Assembly (NCBI GenBank): GCA_913778495.1
Contig: CAJYVD010000030.1
Span: 62,001 to 126,000 of the forward strand
DNA: 64,000 nucleotides
Origin: an uncultured Pantoea sp.
GTDB taxonomy: Bacteria; Pseudomonadota; Gammaproteobacteria; Enterobacterales; Enterobacteriaceae
Direction: 5' to 3'
Shown here in pieces: positions 46,096-55,665 of the stretch (positions within the stretch are counted from its first letter, which is position 1; every line of letters starts with the position of its first letter). Position numbers and translations under genes: made by a program. Below the pieces are notes generated by a model, which was not told the DNA's origin, made no database searches, and was given only the letters and a program-made list of their open reading frames with translations.

Positions 46096-46152
46096 CGCTG
46101 AGTCGTCCTTATCCTTGCGTGCGCACACCGATTTGAGGGTGCGACGGGTGAA

Positions 46153-46174
46153 GAAAAAACGCCCGTAGGCGTTT
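46153..46174 (-). terminator. Rho-independent terminator of manA
   Basis: AAACGCC (46157-46163) pairs with GGCGTTT (46168-46174), 4-base loop; on the minus strand six T follow. It separates manA from ydgA, so ydgA probably also has its own promoter. Confidence 0.75.
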
Positions 46175-46223
46175 GAATTAATAGACTGAAAGAATAGCAG
46201 TTCTTACCGGAGTCGTCAGCCGC

Positions 46224-47399
46224 TCAGTGCAGGTCGTTAAACGCACGCGCCAGCCGCCCATGACCGCTGACCTGCACCGGCGCATCACCGGCCGGTACAA
46301 AACAGGACTCGCCAGGCTGGAGCGTGAGGCGCCGATCGGCGCGCGTGAGCGTAGCTTCGCCCTCAATGCAAAACAGCACGGCGGCGCTCGATGAATGCAG
46401 CGTGTGCGGCGCCGCGTGAAGCGTATGGACGGAGAAGGAAAAATCGTCCACCGGAACCGGAAATAGCTGTGTATCACCTTCGCCGTGCGGCGCGAGGCGC
46501 AAACGGTCAGCCGGTTTTGCGTGGAACGCGAGATTGGCCAGCAGTTCGGGTACATCCATAAATTTGGCCGTCAGGCCGGCGCGCAGCACGTTGTCCGAGC
46601 TGGCCATGATCTCGAGCGCTACGCCGTGAAGATAAGCATGGGGCGTTTCAGCATCAAGGAACATTGCTTCACCGGGCTGCAGCGTCACTACGTTGAGCAA
46701 CAGCGGCGAAAACAGCCCGTTATCGTCGGGATAAACCTCGGCGATGGCGTTCAGCGTTTGCCACGGCTCGCCTTCATGGGTCTGACGCGCGGCGTGGAGG
46801 ATCGCCAGCGCGCGCGATTTTTCGCTGCCGTCCAGACAGAGCAGCGCGGAGAACAGCGCCGCCAGGTTGGCTTCGCTTGGCGTTTCCAGGAAGTGCGCGA
46901 TCTGCGGATGCGCGCCCGCGACCGTGGCCAGCAGTGCCACCATCTCATGGCGCTCGCGAAAACCGTTCATCGCCCGAAACGGGGTCAGGGCATACACCAA
47001 CTCGGGCTTGTGATTGGCGTCTTTATAGTTACGCTCGGGCGCATCCAGCGGAATGCCTGCGGCATTTTCCCGTGCAAAGCCTGCTTCCGCGGCGGCTTTC
47101 GCCGGATGCACCTGGATGGAGAGCGGTTGCGCGGCGCTGAGCACTTTAAACAGGAAAGGCAGTTCACCAAAGCGTGCGGCCACGGCTTCGCCCAGCATAC
47201 GTGCGGGCTGCTCATCGATTACCTCGCGCAGCGCGCGCCGTTCGCCGTCAACGGTAATCGATGACGAGCTTTTAGGATGGGCGCCCATCCAGACTTCCGC
47301 TATCGGCAATGCCGTGGGATTAGGGATACCAAAACGTTCACTGAGCGCTGTTTTGCTGCCCCAGGCATAGTGTTGCAGCGAATTATTCATCTTATACAT
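46224..47399 (-). CDS. manA: Mannose-6-phosphate isomerase, class I
   Basis: 391 residues, same length as E. coli ManA; interconverts fructose-6-P and mannose-6-P using Zn. Landmarks: QHYAWGSKTAL (N-terminus), WMGAHPKSSS, FLFKVLSAAQPLSIQVHP (Gln and His ligands), NYKDANHKPELVYALTPF (Glu and His ligands), GEAMFLDAETPHAYLHGVALEIMASSDNVLRAGLT (cited by landmark near residues 250-285). Divergent from fumC. Confidence 0.96.
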   Translation of the reverse strand: MYKMNNSLQHYAWGSKTALSERFGIPNPTALPIAEVWMGAHPKSSSSITVDGERRALREVIDEQPARMLGEAVAARFGELPFLFKVLSAAQPLSIQVHPAKAAAEAGFARENAAGIPLDAPERNYKDANHKPELVYALTPFRAMNGFRERHEMVALLATVAGAHPQIAHFLETPSEANLAALFSALLCLDGSEKSRALAILHAARQTHEGEPWQTLNAIAEVYPDDNGLFSPLLLNVVTLQPGEAMFLDAETPHAYLHGVALEIMASSDNVLRAGLTAKFMDVPELLANLAFHAKPADRLRLAPHGEGDTQLFPVPVDDFSFSVHTLHAAPHTLHSSSAAVLFCIEGEATLTRADRRLTLQPGESCFVPAGDAPVQVSGHGRLARAFNDLH

Positions 47400-47592
47400 G
47401 ATCTAACCCTCGCTAACCGTGCGTGTTCAGGTGCTGTAAAGCTGACCTGCCGTCCAGAGTATACGAGCATGTGCAAGAAACGCGAACGGCTCCCATACTG
47501 GTTACTTCGCATGTGTGACAATCGTGCCGCTCGCGCGGGTGAGTCAGCTCGCGCCAGCGACCATTTATGTTCTGCGCAAAGGAGAAGAAGAC

Positions 47593-48990
47593 ATGGCAGC
47601 CAACCGCATTGAAAAAGATTCCATGGGCCCGATCGATGTGCCCGCCGATAAGCTGTGGGGCGCACAAACGCAGCGCTCGCTTGAGCACTTCCGCATCTCA
47701 ACGGAAAAGATGCCGGTGGCGCTGGTGCACGCGCTGGCACTGACCAAACGCGCGGCGGCGCAGGTGAATCGCGATCTTGGTTTATTGCCCGCCGAACGCG
47801 CCGACGCGATTGTGCAGGCAGCGGATGAGGTGCTCGCCGATCAACATAGCGATCAATTTCCGCTGGCGATTTGGCAGACCGGGTCTGGCACGCAGACCAA
47901 TATGAACATGAACGAAGTGCTGGCTAATCGCGCCAGCGAAATCCTCGGCGGTGAGCGCGGCATGGCGCGTCTGGTGCATCCCAACGATGATGTCAACAAA
48001 AGCCAGAGCTCCAACGATGTCTTTCCGACCGCCATGCACGTTGCCGCCGTCATTGCGCTGCGCGAGCAGCTTCTCCCGCAGATTGCGGTGCTGAAGAAGA
48101 CCCTGAGCGACAAAGCCGAGGCCTTTAATGACATCGTTAAAATCGGACGAACCCACCTGCAGGATGCGACACCGTTGACGCTGGGGCAGGAGATATCCGG
48201 CTGGGTGGCGATGCTGGAGCACAACCAGCGGCACATCGAAAATGCCATTCCGCACGTCACGGAGCTGGCGCTGGGCGGCACCGCGGTGGGCACCGGGCTG
48301 AACACCCATCCGGAATACGCGGTGCGCGTGGCGCAAGCGCTGGCCGATCTGACGCAGCAGCCGTTTGTCACGGCGCCTAACAAATTTGAAGCGCTAGCCA
48401 CCTGTGACGCGCTGGTGCATGCGCACGGTGCGCTGAAAGGGCTGGCGGCGTCGCTGATGAAAATTGCCAACGACGTGCGCTGGCTGGCGTCGGGTCCGCG
48501 CTGCGGCATTGGCGAGATCGCCATTCCTGAAAATGAGCCCGGCAGTTCAATCATGCCCGGCAAAGTGAACCCCACGCAGTGCGAAGCGCTCACCATGCTG
48601 TGCTGTCAAGTGATGGGTAACGATGTCGCGGTGAACATGGGCGGCGCCTCCGGTAATTTTGAGCTGAATGTGTTTCGCCCGATGGTGATCCACAATGTGC
48701 TGCAATCGATTCGCCTGCTGGCGGACGGCATGGACAGCTTTAACCACCACTGTGCCGTGGGCATTGAACCCAACCGTGCGCGCATCGATCAGCTGCTCAA
48801 TGAGTCTCTGATGCTGGTTACGGCCCTGAACACGCACATTGGCTATGACAAAGCGGCGGAAATCGCTAAAAAAGCACATAAAGAGGGGCTGACGCTGAAA
48901 GCGGCGGCGCTGAAGTTGGGTTACCTGACAGACGCAGAGTTTGATGCGTGGGTCCGTCCGGAGCAGATGGTTGGCAGTATGAAGTCGTAG
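47593..48990 (+). CDS. fumC: Class II fumarate hydratase
   Basis: 465 residues from the ATG at 47593 (AAAGGAG about 9 bases upstream; the longer frame from 47515 is not family-like). Iron-independent fumarase of the TCA cycle. N-terminus [27 protein letters not shown], substrate loops [18 protein letters not shown] and [15 protein letters not shown], the superfamily signature [15 protein letters not shown] (catalytic Ser in the flexible loop). In E. coli fumA precedes fumC; here manA is next and fumA is absent from the locus. Confidence 0.97.
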   Translation: MAANRIEKDSMGPIDVPADKLWGAQTQRSLEHFRISTEKMPVALVHALALTKRAAAQVNRDLGLLPAERADAIVQAADEVLADQHSDQFPLAIWQTGSGTQTNMNMNEVLANRASEILGGERGMARLVHPNDDVNKSQSSNDVFPTAMHVAAVIALREQLLPQIAVLKKTLSDKAEAFNDIVKIGRTHLQDATPLTLGQEISGWVAMLEHNQRHIENAIPHVTELALGGTAVGTGLNTHPEYAVRVAQALADLTQQPFVTAPNKFEALATCDALVHAHGALKGLAASLMKIANDVRWLASGPRCGIGEIAIPENEPGSSIMPGKVNPTQCEALTMLCCQVMGNDVAVNMGGASGNFELNVFRPMVIHNVLQSIRLLADGMDSFNHHCAVGIEPNRARIDQLLNESLMLVTALNTHIGYDKAAEIAKKAHKEGLTLKAAALKLGYLTDAEFDAWVRPEQMVGSMKS

Positions 48991-48995
48991 GCGAG

Positions 48996-49021
48996 GGCGG
49001 GCGGCAGGTTAGCCGCCCGCC
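48996..49021. terminator. GC-rich hairpin between convergent fumC and tus
   Basis: Perfect 10-bp stem GGCGGGCGGC (48996-49005) and GCCGCCCGCC (49012-49021) with a 6-base loop. No T-run on either side, so termination efficiency is uncertain, but the position between two convergent stop codons fits a shared terminator. Confidence 0.55.
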
Positions 49022-49023
49022 GC

Positions 49024-49947
49024 TTACAGTTTGTCACTCCACAGGTGCAGGCGCGGGATCACCAGATGCAGCGGCTGCGCCAGCGGTTTGTAGCGGTGCG
49101 TGACGTTCTCCGCGTCATAGTCCAGTAGTTCACCCAGTACCGGCACCTGGGTTTTATCCCGACACAACACCAGCAGCGGGGAGGGGCAGGCGAGCTGCAC
49201 CTGTTTTTTCTCGCTGGCGCGCCACACGCGCGCAATCGGCTGTACTTTTACCGGCCGTTTAATCTTGAGTTTCGCATCCGCTGGCAGCGACAGGATCGCT
49301 TCCCGCTCTTGCTGCACCTTTTCCGCCCACTGTTCGCGCGTCCACGGCGCTTGGGCGCGATTGGCCTTCAGGCTGCGATCCAACTGCTCCACCACCGCTT
49401 CACGGGTCAAATTCTTGATAATATTTTTGTTGGCCCAGCCAAAGCGCAGGCTGTCGGGCGCGTTGAGCAGCGGGATAGTGCGGTACGCGTTGAGGGTAAT
49501 CAATCCACGCAGATGCTGGTGCACAAATTCAAAACGCGCTTCACTCGGCAGGCCGGACTCCACGGTAATCAACTGCTCCAGCCGCTGCTTGAGCTGATTG
49601 ATGGTGCTGACCTGCTGTGAAATCTGCTCGGCGGCCGTCTCATCGGCCTCAATACAGATTGCGCCAGGCAGGCGCACCGCCGCTTTGGTGCTGATTTTTT
49701 CCGACTGATGCTGCATAAACAGTCGGCAGTAGTGCGCCAGCGCCATGTCGCGCGCTTTCTGGCCAAGGTGTTGCGTGACCGCGATGTGCGTAACCTCATC
49801 GTTTTCGTGGCCCTTTTCAATCTCCGGCAGGCTAAACACGCGGGCAATCAGCAGCGGCTGTTGTTCGACCTGCGCGCGAAGCTGGGCTAATTCCCGCTCC
49901 AGCGCGTTCGCACAGGCATGTAAATCGGCAACTAAATCATAACGCAT
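49024..49947 (-). CDS. tus: DNA replication terminus-site binding protein Tus
   Basis: 307 residues, similar in length to E. coli Tus (309). It binds Ter sites as a monomer and blocks the replicative helicase from one side. It begins with the helical region MRYDLVADLHACANALERELAQL and contains YRTIPLLNAPDSLRFGWANKNIIKNLTREAVVEQLD and the DNA-binding strands (AKLKIKRPVKVQPIARVW), with the C-terminal VTHRYKPLAQPLHLVIPRLHLW (cited as landmarks). Position after fumC matches E. coli. A Ter site lies directly upstream in its promoter, so it is autorepressed. Confidence 0.96.
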   Translation of the reverse strand: MRYDLVADLHACANALERELAQLRAQVEQQPLLIARVFSLPEIEKGHENDEVTHIAVTQHLGQKARDMALAHYCRLFMQHQSEKISTKAAVRLPGAICIEADETAAEQISQQVSTINQLKQRLEQLITVESGLPSEARFEFVHQHLRGLITLNAYRTIPLLNAPDSLRFGWANKNIIKNLTREAVVEQLDRSLKANRAQAPWTREQWAEKVQQEREAILSLPADAKLKIKRPVKVQPIARVWRASEKKQVQLACPSPLLVLCRDKTQVPVLGELLDYDAENVTHRYKPLAQPLHLVIPRLHLWSDKL

Positions 49948-49960
49948 CCGTTAACGCTCC

Positions 49961-49980
49961 GTAGTTACAACATACTTTTA
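49961..49980 (-). promoter_or_regulatory. ter: Ter replication fork arrest site / tus operator
   Basis: On the minus strand the site reads AAAAGTATGTTGTAACTAC, matching the E. coli TerB core (AGTATGTTGTAACTA) base for base. It ends 13 bases before the tus start codon, as TerB does in E. coli. By comparison with TerB the blocking face is on the right (higher coordinates), so forks arriving from the right are stopped and those from the left pass. Confidence 0.92.
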
Positions 49981-50105
49981 TCTTATCTCAACCGGTGCCA
50001 TTATGCCAGCTGTGTGCACAAAATCTGTCCAGACAGCAGCGGGTGCTTTTTCCTCGCGTCGGGCACATGCTATAAGGCTTTTTTGCCTGTTAATGGATGT
50101 TTGCT

Positions 50106-51293
50106 GTGACGCAACACACAAGACCTTCACCTGCGGCGGTGGTCGCGCTCGGCGTGGTACAAATTCTCTCATGGGGCGGCTCGTTCTATTTAATGGCGGT
50201 GATGGCCGCGCCCATTGTGGCGGAAACCGGCTGGTCGCAGCAGTGGGTGTATGGCGCGCTGTCGCTGGGGATTCTGGTATCAGGTTTGTTGGCGCCGTGG
50301 AGTGGGCGCTTGATCTCCCGGCGTCACGGTCGGGCTTTGCTGGCTGGAAGTGGGGCAGTGATGGCGCTGGGGTTGAGCATCATGGCGTTGAGTCACCATT
50401 TGGCGCTGTTCCTGTCTGCGTGGGTCATCATTGGCGTGGGCATGGCAATGGGATTATATGACGCGCTGTTCGCCACGTTAGGGACGGTATACGGCACGCA
50501 GGCGCGCAGTGCCATCACCGGCATTACCTTGATTTCAGGCTTCTGTACCTCGTTGGTATGGCCTGGCACGGCGCTGCTGATTCACGCGTTGGGCTGGCGC
50601 GACGCCTGCTTAACGATTGCCGCGCTGCTGTGCCTCACGGTGTTGCCCGCTTACCGGTTCGCGCTGCCAACGCGCAGCACGCTTGCCGCGCCGGAGCGCG
50701 TCAGTAAAACGGCCGCTAAGCACGACCTTGCGCCCGTGCTCTTCTGGCTGCTGTGCGCCATTTTTACGCTGGCCTCAATTATCATGACGGCGGTGTCGGT
50801 TCAGCTGATCGCGCTGTTGCAGGCGAGCGGGCATACGCTTGCCTCGGCGCTGGCGATCAGCGCGATTCTCGGGCCCTGTCAGGTCGGATCGCGCCTGATC
50901 GATATGGCGTTTCGCCGCAGTCATCCGATTCGCACCGCGTGGTTTTCGGTTGGGTTGGTTGCGCTGGGATTGCTGCTGCTGGCCTGCTATCCGGCCCTGG
51001 CGGTGCTGAGCATGGTGCTTTATGGCGCCGGAAATGGTTTACGGGCGATCGTGCGTGGCACCTTGCCGCTGGTGATGGTCAAACCCGAAGCCTATGCGGT
51101 GGTGGTAGGGCGCATGGCGCGTCCGGCGCTGCTGGGCCAGGCGCTAACGCCGCTGGTGGGCGGATATGTTTTTCAACACCTCGGGGCGCAGGCCACGCTG
51201 TGGTTACTGTGCGGATTAGCGCTGATTAACCTGCTGCTGGTGGCAGCGTTACAGCAAAAGCTCACGGCATCCGTCGCAAACGCGGTAAACTAA
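50106..51293 (+). CDS. MFS transporter
   Basis: About 395 residues with 12 membrane segments. The GTG at 50106 is chosen (GGA about 8 bases upstream), though the ATG at 50097 is close and would add three residues. Features: GVVQILSWGGSFYLMAVMAAPIV (TM1), loop 2-3 motif WSGRLISRRHGRA (MFS motif A variant), and LYGAGNGLRAIVRGTLPLVMV late in the C-terminal half. It resembles small-molecule exporters of the YnfM/CynX-like group. Substrate unknown. It lies divergent from tus. Confidence 0.88.
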   Translation: MTQHTRPSPAAVVALGVVQILSWGGSFYLMAVMAAPIVAETGWSQQWVYGALSLGILVSGLLAPWSGRLISRRHGRALLAGSGAVMALGLSIMALSHHLALFLSAWVIIGVGMAMGLYDALFATLGTVYGTQARSAITGITLISGFCTSLVWPGTALLIHALGWRDACLTIAALLCLTVLPAYRFALPTRSTLAAPERVSKTAAKHDLAPVLFWLLCAIFTLASIIMTAVSVQLIALLQASGHTLASALAISAILGPCQVGSRLIDMAFRRSHPIRTAWFSVGLVALGLLLLACYPALAVLSMVLYGAGNGLRAIVRGTLPLVMVKPEAYAVVVGRMARPALLGQALTPLVGGYVFQHLGAQATLWLLCGLALINLLLVAALQQKLTASVANAVN

Positions 51294-51452
51294 GCACCCT
51301 GTGCGCTTCTGGCGCGGCGAATGATGAATACGTGCCCTGGAAAGCGGGGCCGGCTTCTAAAAAGCAACAGTGTTTGTTATATTTATTGCTCATTGATTAC
51401 TCACTGCCGCGGCATAAAAACAACAAGATAGTTCGCAACTCAGGATAAAGAA

Positions 51453-51938
51453 ATGCTTGATTACCGCTTCCCGACAGCTTTGCAGATGGTTTTAAGCGTA
51501 GCGATGGCGGAGCAACTGGGTAAACGCTCGACCAGCGCCATTTTGGCTTACGGTCTTGAAGCGAACCCCAGTTTCATTCGAAAGTTGATGGTTCCGCTGA
51601 CCCGAGACGGCATTATTGTCTCTACGCTTGGCCGCACCGGTTCGATTCACCTCGGCCGTCCGGCTGCCGACATCACGCTGCGCGACATCTACACTTCCGT
51701 GATTGAAGATAAAAAGCTCTGGGCCTCGCGTCCGGATGTCGCACCGCGCTGTATCGTGAGCGCCAATTTGTGCTGGTACTTCAAATCCATTGCCGCCGAG
51801 GCCGAAGAGGCGTCGCTGAAAGTGCTGGAGACCCGCACCGTGGCCGATGCGCTGGCCGAACTGAAAAAGCGCGACACCAGCAACTGCGAGCCGCTGCCGG
51901 TGCCGGAACACGACGAGCCGGCAAAAAAGTCCGTTTAA
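51453..51938 (+). CDS. Rrf2 family transcriptional regulator
   Basis: 161 residues. N-terminal winged helix with RSTSAILAYGLEANPSFIRKLMVPLTRDGIIVSTLGRTGSIHLGRPAADITLRDIY (about 25-80; landmark cited), the G-x-x-G wing and Rrf2 dimer helix after it. Three cysteines, C100, C107 and C145, do not follow the CX5-6CX5 pattern of the Fe-S members IscR and NsrR exactly (only C100-X6-C107 is close), so it may be a thiol- or ligand-sensing member of the YwnA type. The target is unknown; the neighbouring MFS gene is upstream in the same direction, 159 bases away. Confidence 0.87.
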   Translation: MLDYRFPTALQMVLSVAMAEQLGKRSTSAILAYGLEANPSFIRKLMVPLTRDGIIVSTLGRTGSIHLGRPAADITLRDIYTSVIEDKKLWASRPDVAPRCIVSANLCWYFKSIAAEAEEASLKVLETRTVADALAELKKRDTSNCEPLPVPEHDEPAKKSV

Positions 51939-51954
51939 TCCTATCCTCATGAAC

Positions 51955-51982
51955 AGGGCCGTCATCGCGACGGCCCTTTTTG
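51955..51982 (+). terminator. Rho-independent terminator of the Rrf2 gene
   Basis: AGGGCCGTC (51955-51963) pairs with GACGGCCCT (51969-51977), 5-base loop, followed by TTTT. Confidence 0.88.
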
Positions 51983-52027
51983 TTTCTCGCATGCAAGCAA
52001 AATGCGCGCGTCGGTGTCGAATGCGGG

Positions 52028-53287
52028 CTATTGCGGTTGCTGCAGCGACGAGGGCGGATAAAACTGGTACGAGCCGTCACGCCGCGCTTTGGCGGCATAC
52101 ATCGCCAAATCCGCTTTTTCAAACAGCACCTCGGCGGATGCCGTGCCAGCGCGGGCCAGGCTGATGCCGATGGCTGCCCCAATCCAGATCGCGCGGCCGT
52201 TAAGGGTAAAGGGCGCTTTGAGGCTGTCGAGCAGATGCTCGGCGATGGCGGCAGCGGCGTGGCGCGTGTTGCATTTAGCAGCCAGCAAAAATTCATCGCC
52301 CCCTAAGCGCGCCAGCGCGTCATGCGGACGGATACGGCTTTTGAGCCGTTTGCTCACCTGCTGCAAGAGCGCATCGCCAGCGGCGTGGCCCATTGAATCG
52401 TTGACGGCTTTGAAACCGTTGAGATCGATAAACAGCACCGCGGTGTAAGCCGGGTCACTCTCTTGCGCCAACAGCGTGTTTACCTTCTCAATAATCCACG
52501 CGCGGTTGTGCAGGCCGGTTAATGCATCCCGCGTGGCCAATCTTTCCAGCTGGCGAATGCGCGCTTTTTCCCGACTGATATCGCGGGAAACCAGCACCGC
52601 ACCAATGTTTTTCCCGGTTGAGGGATCGCTTACGCCGCAGGCTTTGGTGCCCAGCGACATATAGTGCCCGTCGCGGTGCTGCTTACGGACTTCAATCACA
52701 TCCGGCTGCACGCCACCGTTGAAAATGTGCTGCAGGGCGACGCTCGCCGCCGCGCGATCGTCAGGATGTAAAAAATCCACCACCCGCCGTCCGAGCATGT
52801 CATCAGCAGGCCAGCCAATCATTTCGCTATAAGAAGGTGAGATCGACACGTAGCGGCCATTGGCATCACAGTGGGCGATTAAATCAGTGCTGTTTTCAAT
52901 CAGCAGGCGGTACTCCATCGCCGTCCGCAGCGCGTCTTCCAGCGCTTTGCGCTGTCCGGTGATATCCAGAACGAAGCCGCTGTAGTGCGATGGCGAAGTA
53001 TCCGAAAGGCACCCCGGCAAGCCGGCGACAATCACATGCCGCAGCGTGCCGTCCAGACACTGAATCGGCACTTCAATATGAAAAGGCGCCAGTCCCTCCA
53101 GCGCGGCTGTGAGTTGCAGCGCAATGCCGGCATCTTCATCCGCCTGGGCGATACGCAGCCATTCCGCCAGCGTCACGCCTTTCAGGGCAGGCATCAACCC
53201 GGCGGGGCTTTCCCGGCTGGCAATGCAAATTCCCTGCGCGTCAGTCGACCAAACGGCAGAAAGGTCAGGTGTGCTCACGGTGTTCAT
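52028..53287 (-). CDS. PAS-containing diguanylate cyclase
   Basis: 419 residues from the ATG at 53287 (CGGAG about 9 bases upstream; the frame extends to 53404 without support). Cytosolic, no TM segment. A degenerate PAS (about 10-110) is followed by a clear PAS/PAC (about 120-240; NSTDLIAHCDANGRYVSISPSYSEMIGW and SRDISREKARI). Then a GGDEF domain with intact GGDEF at 329-333 and I-site RPHD five residues before it. So it should synthesise c-di-GMP and be product-inhibited. The N-terminal PAS may bind a ligand or cofactor; it is unknown. Confidence 0.93.
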   Translation of the reverse strand: MNTVSTPDLSAVWSTDAQGICIASRESPAGLMPALKGVTLAEWLRIAQADEDAGIALQLTAALEGLAPFHIEVPIQCLDGTLRHVIVAGLPGCLSDTSPSHYSGFVLDITGQRKALEDALRTAMEYRLLIENSTDLIAHCDANGRYVSISPSYSEMIGWPADDMLGRRVVDFLHPDDRAAASVALQHIFNGGVQPDVIEVRKQHRDGHYMSLGTKACGVSDPSTGKNIGAVLVSRDISREKARIRQLERLATRDALTGLHNRAWIIEKVNTLLAQESDPAYTAVLFIDLNGFKAVNDSMGHAAGDALLQQVSKRLKSRIRPHDALARLGGDEFLLAAKCNTRHAAAAIAEHLLDSLKAPFTLNGRAIWIGAAIGISLARAGTASAEVLFEKADLAMYAAKARRDGSYQFYPPSSLQQPQ

Positions 53288-53788
53288 GGTCGTCGGCTCC
53301 GATGTGTTCTCAGGGAATGCACTGACCTTGCCCGCGTCTTGCGGCTTCACTCGCGCGGCATACCGCGCAGGTATTGCAGACAAGTCGTCAACGCGCGACG
53401 CCATTGAGCAAGGTTTAAGTGTATCCGTCTCTGTTTATCGGTAATCCATCCCACAATCTTTAATCCCCCTGTAGCACCTCGTGCCGCGCGGGAAAGGCCG
53501 AGCGAGCGAGGTCGCGCCGCATGCTGACGGTGATGATGGCGACGGCGCAACCCGCGTCACGCAGGTGGTTTACGCTACTCTTTCCAATGCGTTATAAGCA
53601 CTCTTACGTTTGGTAAACCTTGTCACCGACGTTTTTTGGCGTAACAGACGGTGAGAGGGCGAATTGTTTCATACACTTATGGGCGTTATATCGTGTGCAC
53701 AGAGAACCCCACAGAACCCCACAGATAGGGTTACTGATTGGTTTGATGATTGAACAACGTTACGTTGTTAGCGGATTAAAAAGGGGAA
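53288..53788. other. Intergenic region between cyclase and MscS gene
   Basis: No gene recognised in about 500 bases. It holds two small inverted repeats: GGTTTAC (53567-53573) with GTAAACC (53613-53619), and TCACCG with CGGTGA around 53624-53655. A short tandem repeat of AGAACCCCAC lies at 53701-53722. Promoters for the cyclase and the channel must be here. Confidence 0.45.
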
Positions 53789-54859
53789 ATGATGCCGTTT
53801 ATCCTGGGTGAGTTATCAGGTATGCCCTCCTGGGTGCCTGCTGTGTTACTCGTCACGCTGTCGCTGATCGTGGGTTTTTTGGCCCGCTTTATTCTGCTGG
53901 GATTTATTCGCTACTGGCAAAAACGCGACAGGAAACTGTTTAAATCATTGGAAAAGCACCTGCGCGGATCGCTGTTTCTGTTCATCCCGTTAATATTGAT
54001 CAATGTGGGGATGAATTACATTAACGTCGCGCCAGCGTCACAAAATTTTCTCACCACGCTGCTCAATATTTTTATTATCTTGTCGCTCTGTTCGGTATTG
54101 ATCAAGCTGACCAACGTTGCGCAGGACATGCTTTTTTTACGCTATGACATTAATCTTTCGAATAATCTGCGCGCCAGAAAAATTCGCACGCAGTTAATGT
54201 ACGTGAAAAAAATCGTGATTGTCCTGCTGGTTTCATTCTGCGTCACCTTGATTTTACTGAGTATTCCCGGAGTGCGTAAATTTGGTACCACCATCTTAGC
54301 AGGCGCCGGCGTGGCGGGGATCATTATTGGTTTTGCCCTGCAAAAATCGTTGGTCAATCTGTTTGCCGGTATTCAAATCGCGTTTACGCAGCCCATTAAA
54401 ATTGACGACGCCGTGGTGGTGGAAAAAGAGTGGGGCTGGATTGAAGAGATCAATTTGACCTACGTGGTGGTGCGCATTTGGGATTTACGGCGGCTGGTAT
54501 TACCTATTACCTATTTCACGGAGAATGCCTTTCAAAACTGGACGCGTAATAATGCCCAGATATTAGGCTCGGTATTTCTGTATGTGGACTACTCCATGCC
54601 GCTGGATGTGCTGCGTGCGCACTTTGAAAAAGTGCTCAGTGAAACCAAACTGTGGGATCGTGAAACGCAAGTGCTGCAAGTCACTGACACCAGCGAAAAA
54701 ACCATGACCATCCGCTTGCTCATGACGGCGCAAAATTCGCCCACCGCGTGGGATTTACGCTGCCACGTGCGCGAACAGATGATCGCGTTTATTCAGCAGC
54801 ACTATCCGCAGAGTTTACCGCACGTGCGTGCAACTTTGACTGACTCTGCCGCGTCTTAA
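53789..54859 (+). CDS. MscS-family mechanosensitive channel
   Basis: 356 residues. Four predicted TM segments (about 15-38, 55-78, 85-105, 140-160), then the pore helix with the glycine/alanine-rich TTILAGAGVAGIIIGFALQKSLVNLFAGIQIAFTQPIKIDDAVVVEKEWGWIEEINLTYVVVRIWD block (landmark, residues about 168-235), the hallmark of MscS. The cytosolic beta and alpha/beta domains follow. AAGGGGA precedes adjacent ATG codons at 53789 and 53792; the second has better spacing. It would release solutes on osmotic downshift, or act as a YbdG-like variant. Single-gene unit. Confidence 0.92.
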   Translation: MMPFILGELSGMPSWVPAVLLVTLSLIVGFLARFILLGFIRYWQKRDRKLFKSLEKHLRGSLFLFIPLILINVGMNYINVAPASQNFLTTLLNIFIILSLCSVLIKLTNVAQDMLFLRYDINLSNNLRARKIRTQLMYVKKIVIVLLVSFCVTLILLSIPGVRKFGTTILAGAGVAGIIIGFALQKSLVNLFAGIQIAFTQPIKIDDAVVVEKEWGWIEEINLTYVVVRIWDLRRLVLPITYFTENAFQNWTRNNAQILGSVFLYVDYSMPLDVLRAHFEKVLSETKLWDRETQVLQVTDTSEKTMTIRLLMTAQNSPTAWDLRCHVREQMIAFIQQHYPQSLPHVRATLTDSAAS

Positions 54860-54930
54860 CATCACGGGTGGCTTCTGCGTGACGGCGCGCGCCGTTGCGC
54901 GTCAGTCGCCCAATGAGAGAAAGAACGTAG

Positions 54931-55461
54931 ATGAAAGTTGTGATGTCTGCGAGTCTTGATTATCGGCCGCTTGAGGCCCGAGACTGGCCTTTTTTCCTCG
55001 CGCTGCAGCAGGATCCTCGCGTAATGCATTTCATCAGCGCGGTGCGCGCGGAGGACCTCATCAGGCAGCAGGCGTTTGAGCCGCGTTTGCAGCCGTGGGA
55101 GAAAGGCTGCGGGCACTGGCTGTGCTTGGTGATCCAGCAGAAAGCCAGCGATGTGCCTATTGGGCTAACCGGTTTCATTGACCGCGGCGACGGCATCGCC
55201 GAAGTCGGGTTTATGCTGGCGCCAGCGTATCAGGGCAGGGGAGTTGGTCGCGAATCCTTAAGCGATATCGTTCGTTATGCCTTTGAGGAACAGGGCTTTC
55301 GCAAATTGACCGCCACGGTCACGGCGGGCAATCACGCTTCACGCCGGATCTTACTGAACGTGGGCTTCGAACAGGAAGGGACGTTGCGGCAAAACTATTT
55401 CCTGCACGATCGCTGGCACGATGACTGGATATTTGGTCTGTTGAACCGCGCGTTTACCTGA
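54931..55461 (+). CDS. GNAT acetyltransferase, RimJ/RimL-like
   Basis: 176 residues. N-terminal LDYRPLEARDWPFFLALQQDPRVMHF is typical of the RimJ/RimL ribosomal-protein or small-molecule acetyltransferases, and the acetyl-CoA motif is EVGFMLAPAYQGRGVGRESLSDIV. Then FRKLTATVTAGNHASRRILLNVGFEQEGTLRQNYFLHDRWHDDWIFGLL, the usual C-terminal block (landmark near residues 125-170). The ATG at 54943 is an alternative start that would remove four residues. The acceptor is unknown. Confidence 0.88.
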   Translation: MKVVMSASLDYRPLEARDWPFFLALQQDPRVMHFISAVRAEDLIRQQAFEPRLQPWEKGCGHWLCLVIQQKASDVPIGLTGFIDRGDGIAEVGFMLAPAYQGRGVGRESLSDIVRYAFEEQGFRKLTATVTAGNHASRRILLNVGFEQEGTLRQNYFLHDRWHDDWIFGLLNRAFT

Positions 55462-55665
55462 GCAGGCTGCTCAACTTGGCGTTTTAACTTGGTAAATGCC
55501 GCAAGATCGCCGCATTTTTTCCGCTAATTTTCACATTGACTGTCAGATAAGGCCAATCGCTCTTGTTCGATGCCTGGCAGAGTAGGCTCTCTCTGACAAA
55601 TGGCGTGGGCAGAGCGGTGTACAGTGACCTGAATAATCACTTTCACCACATTGATGCGAGCTTCC

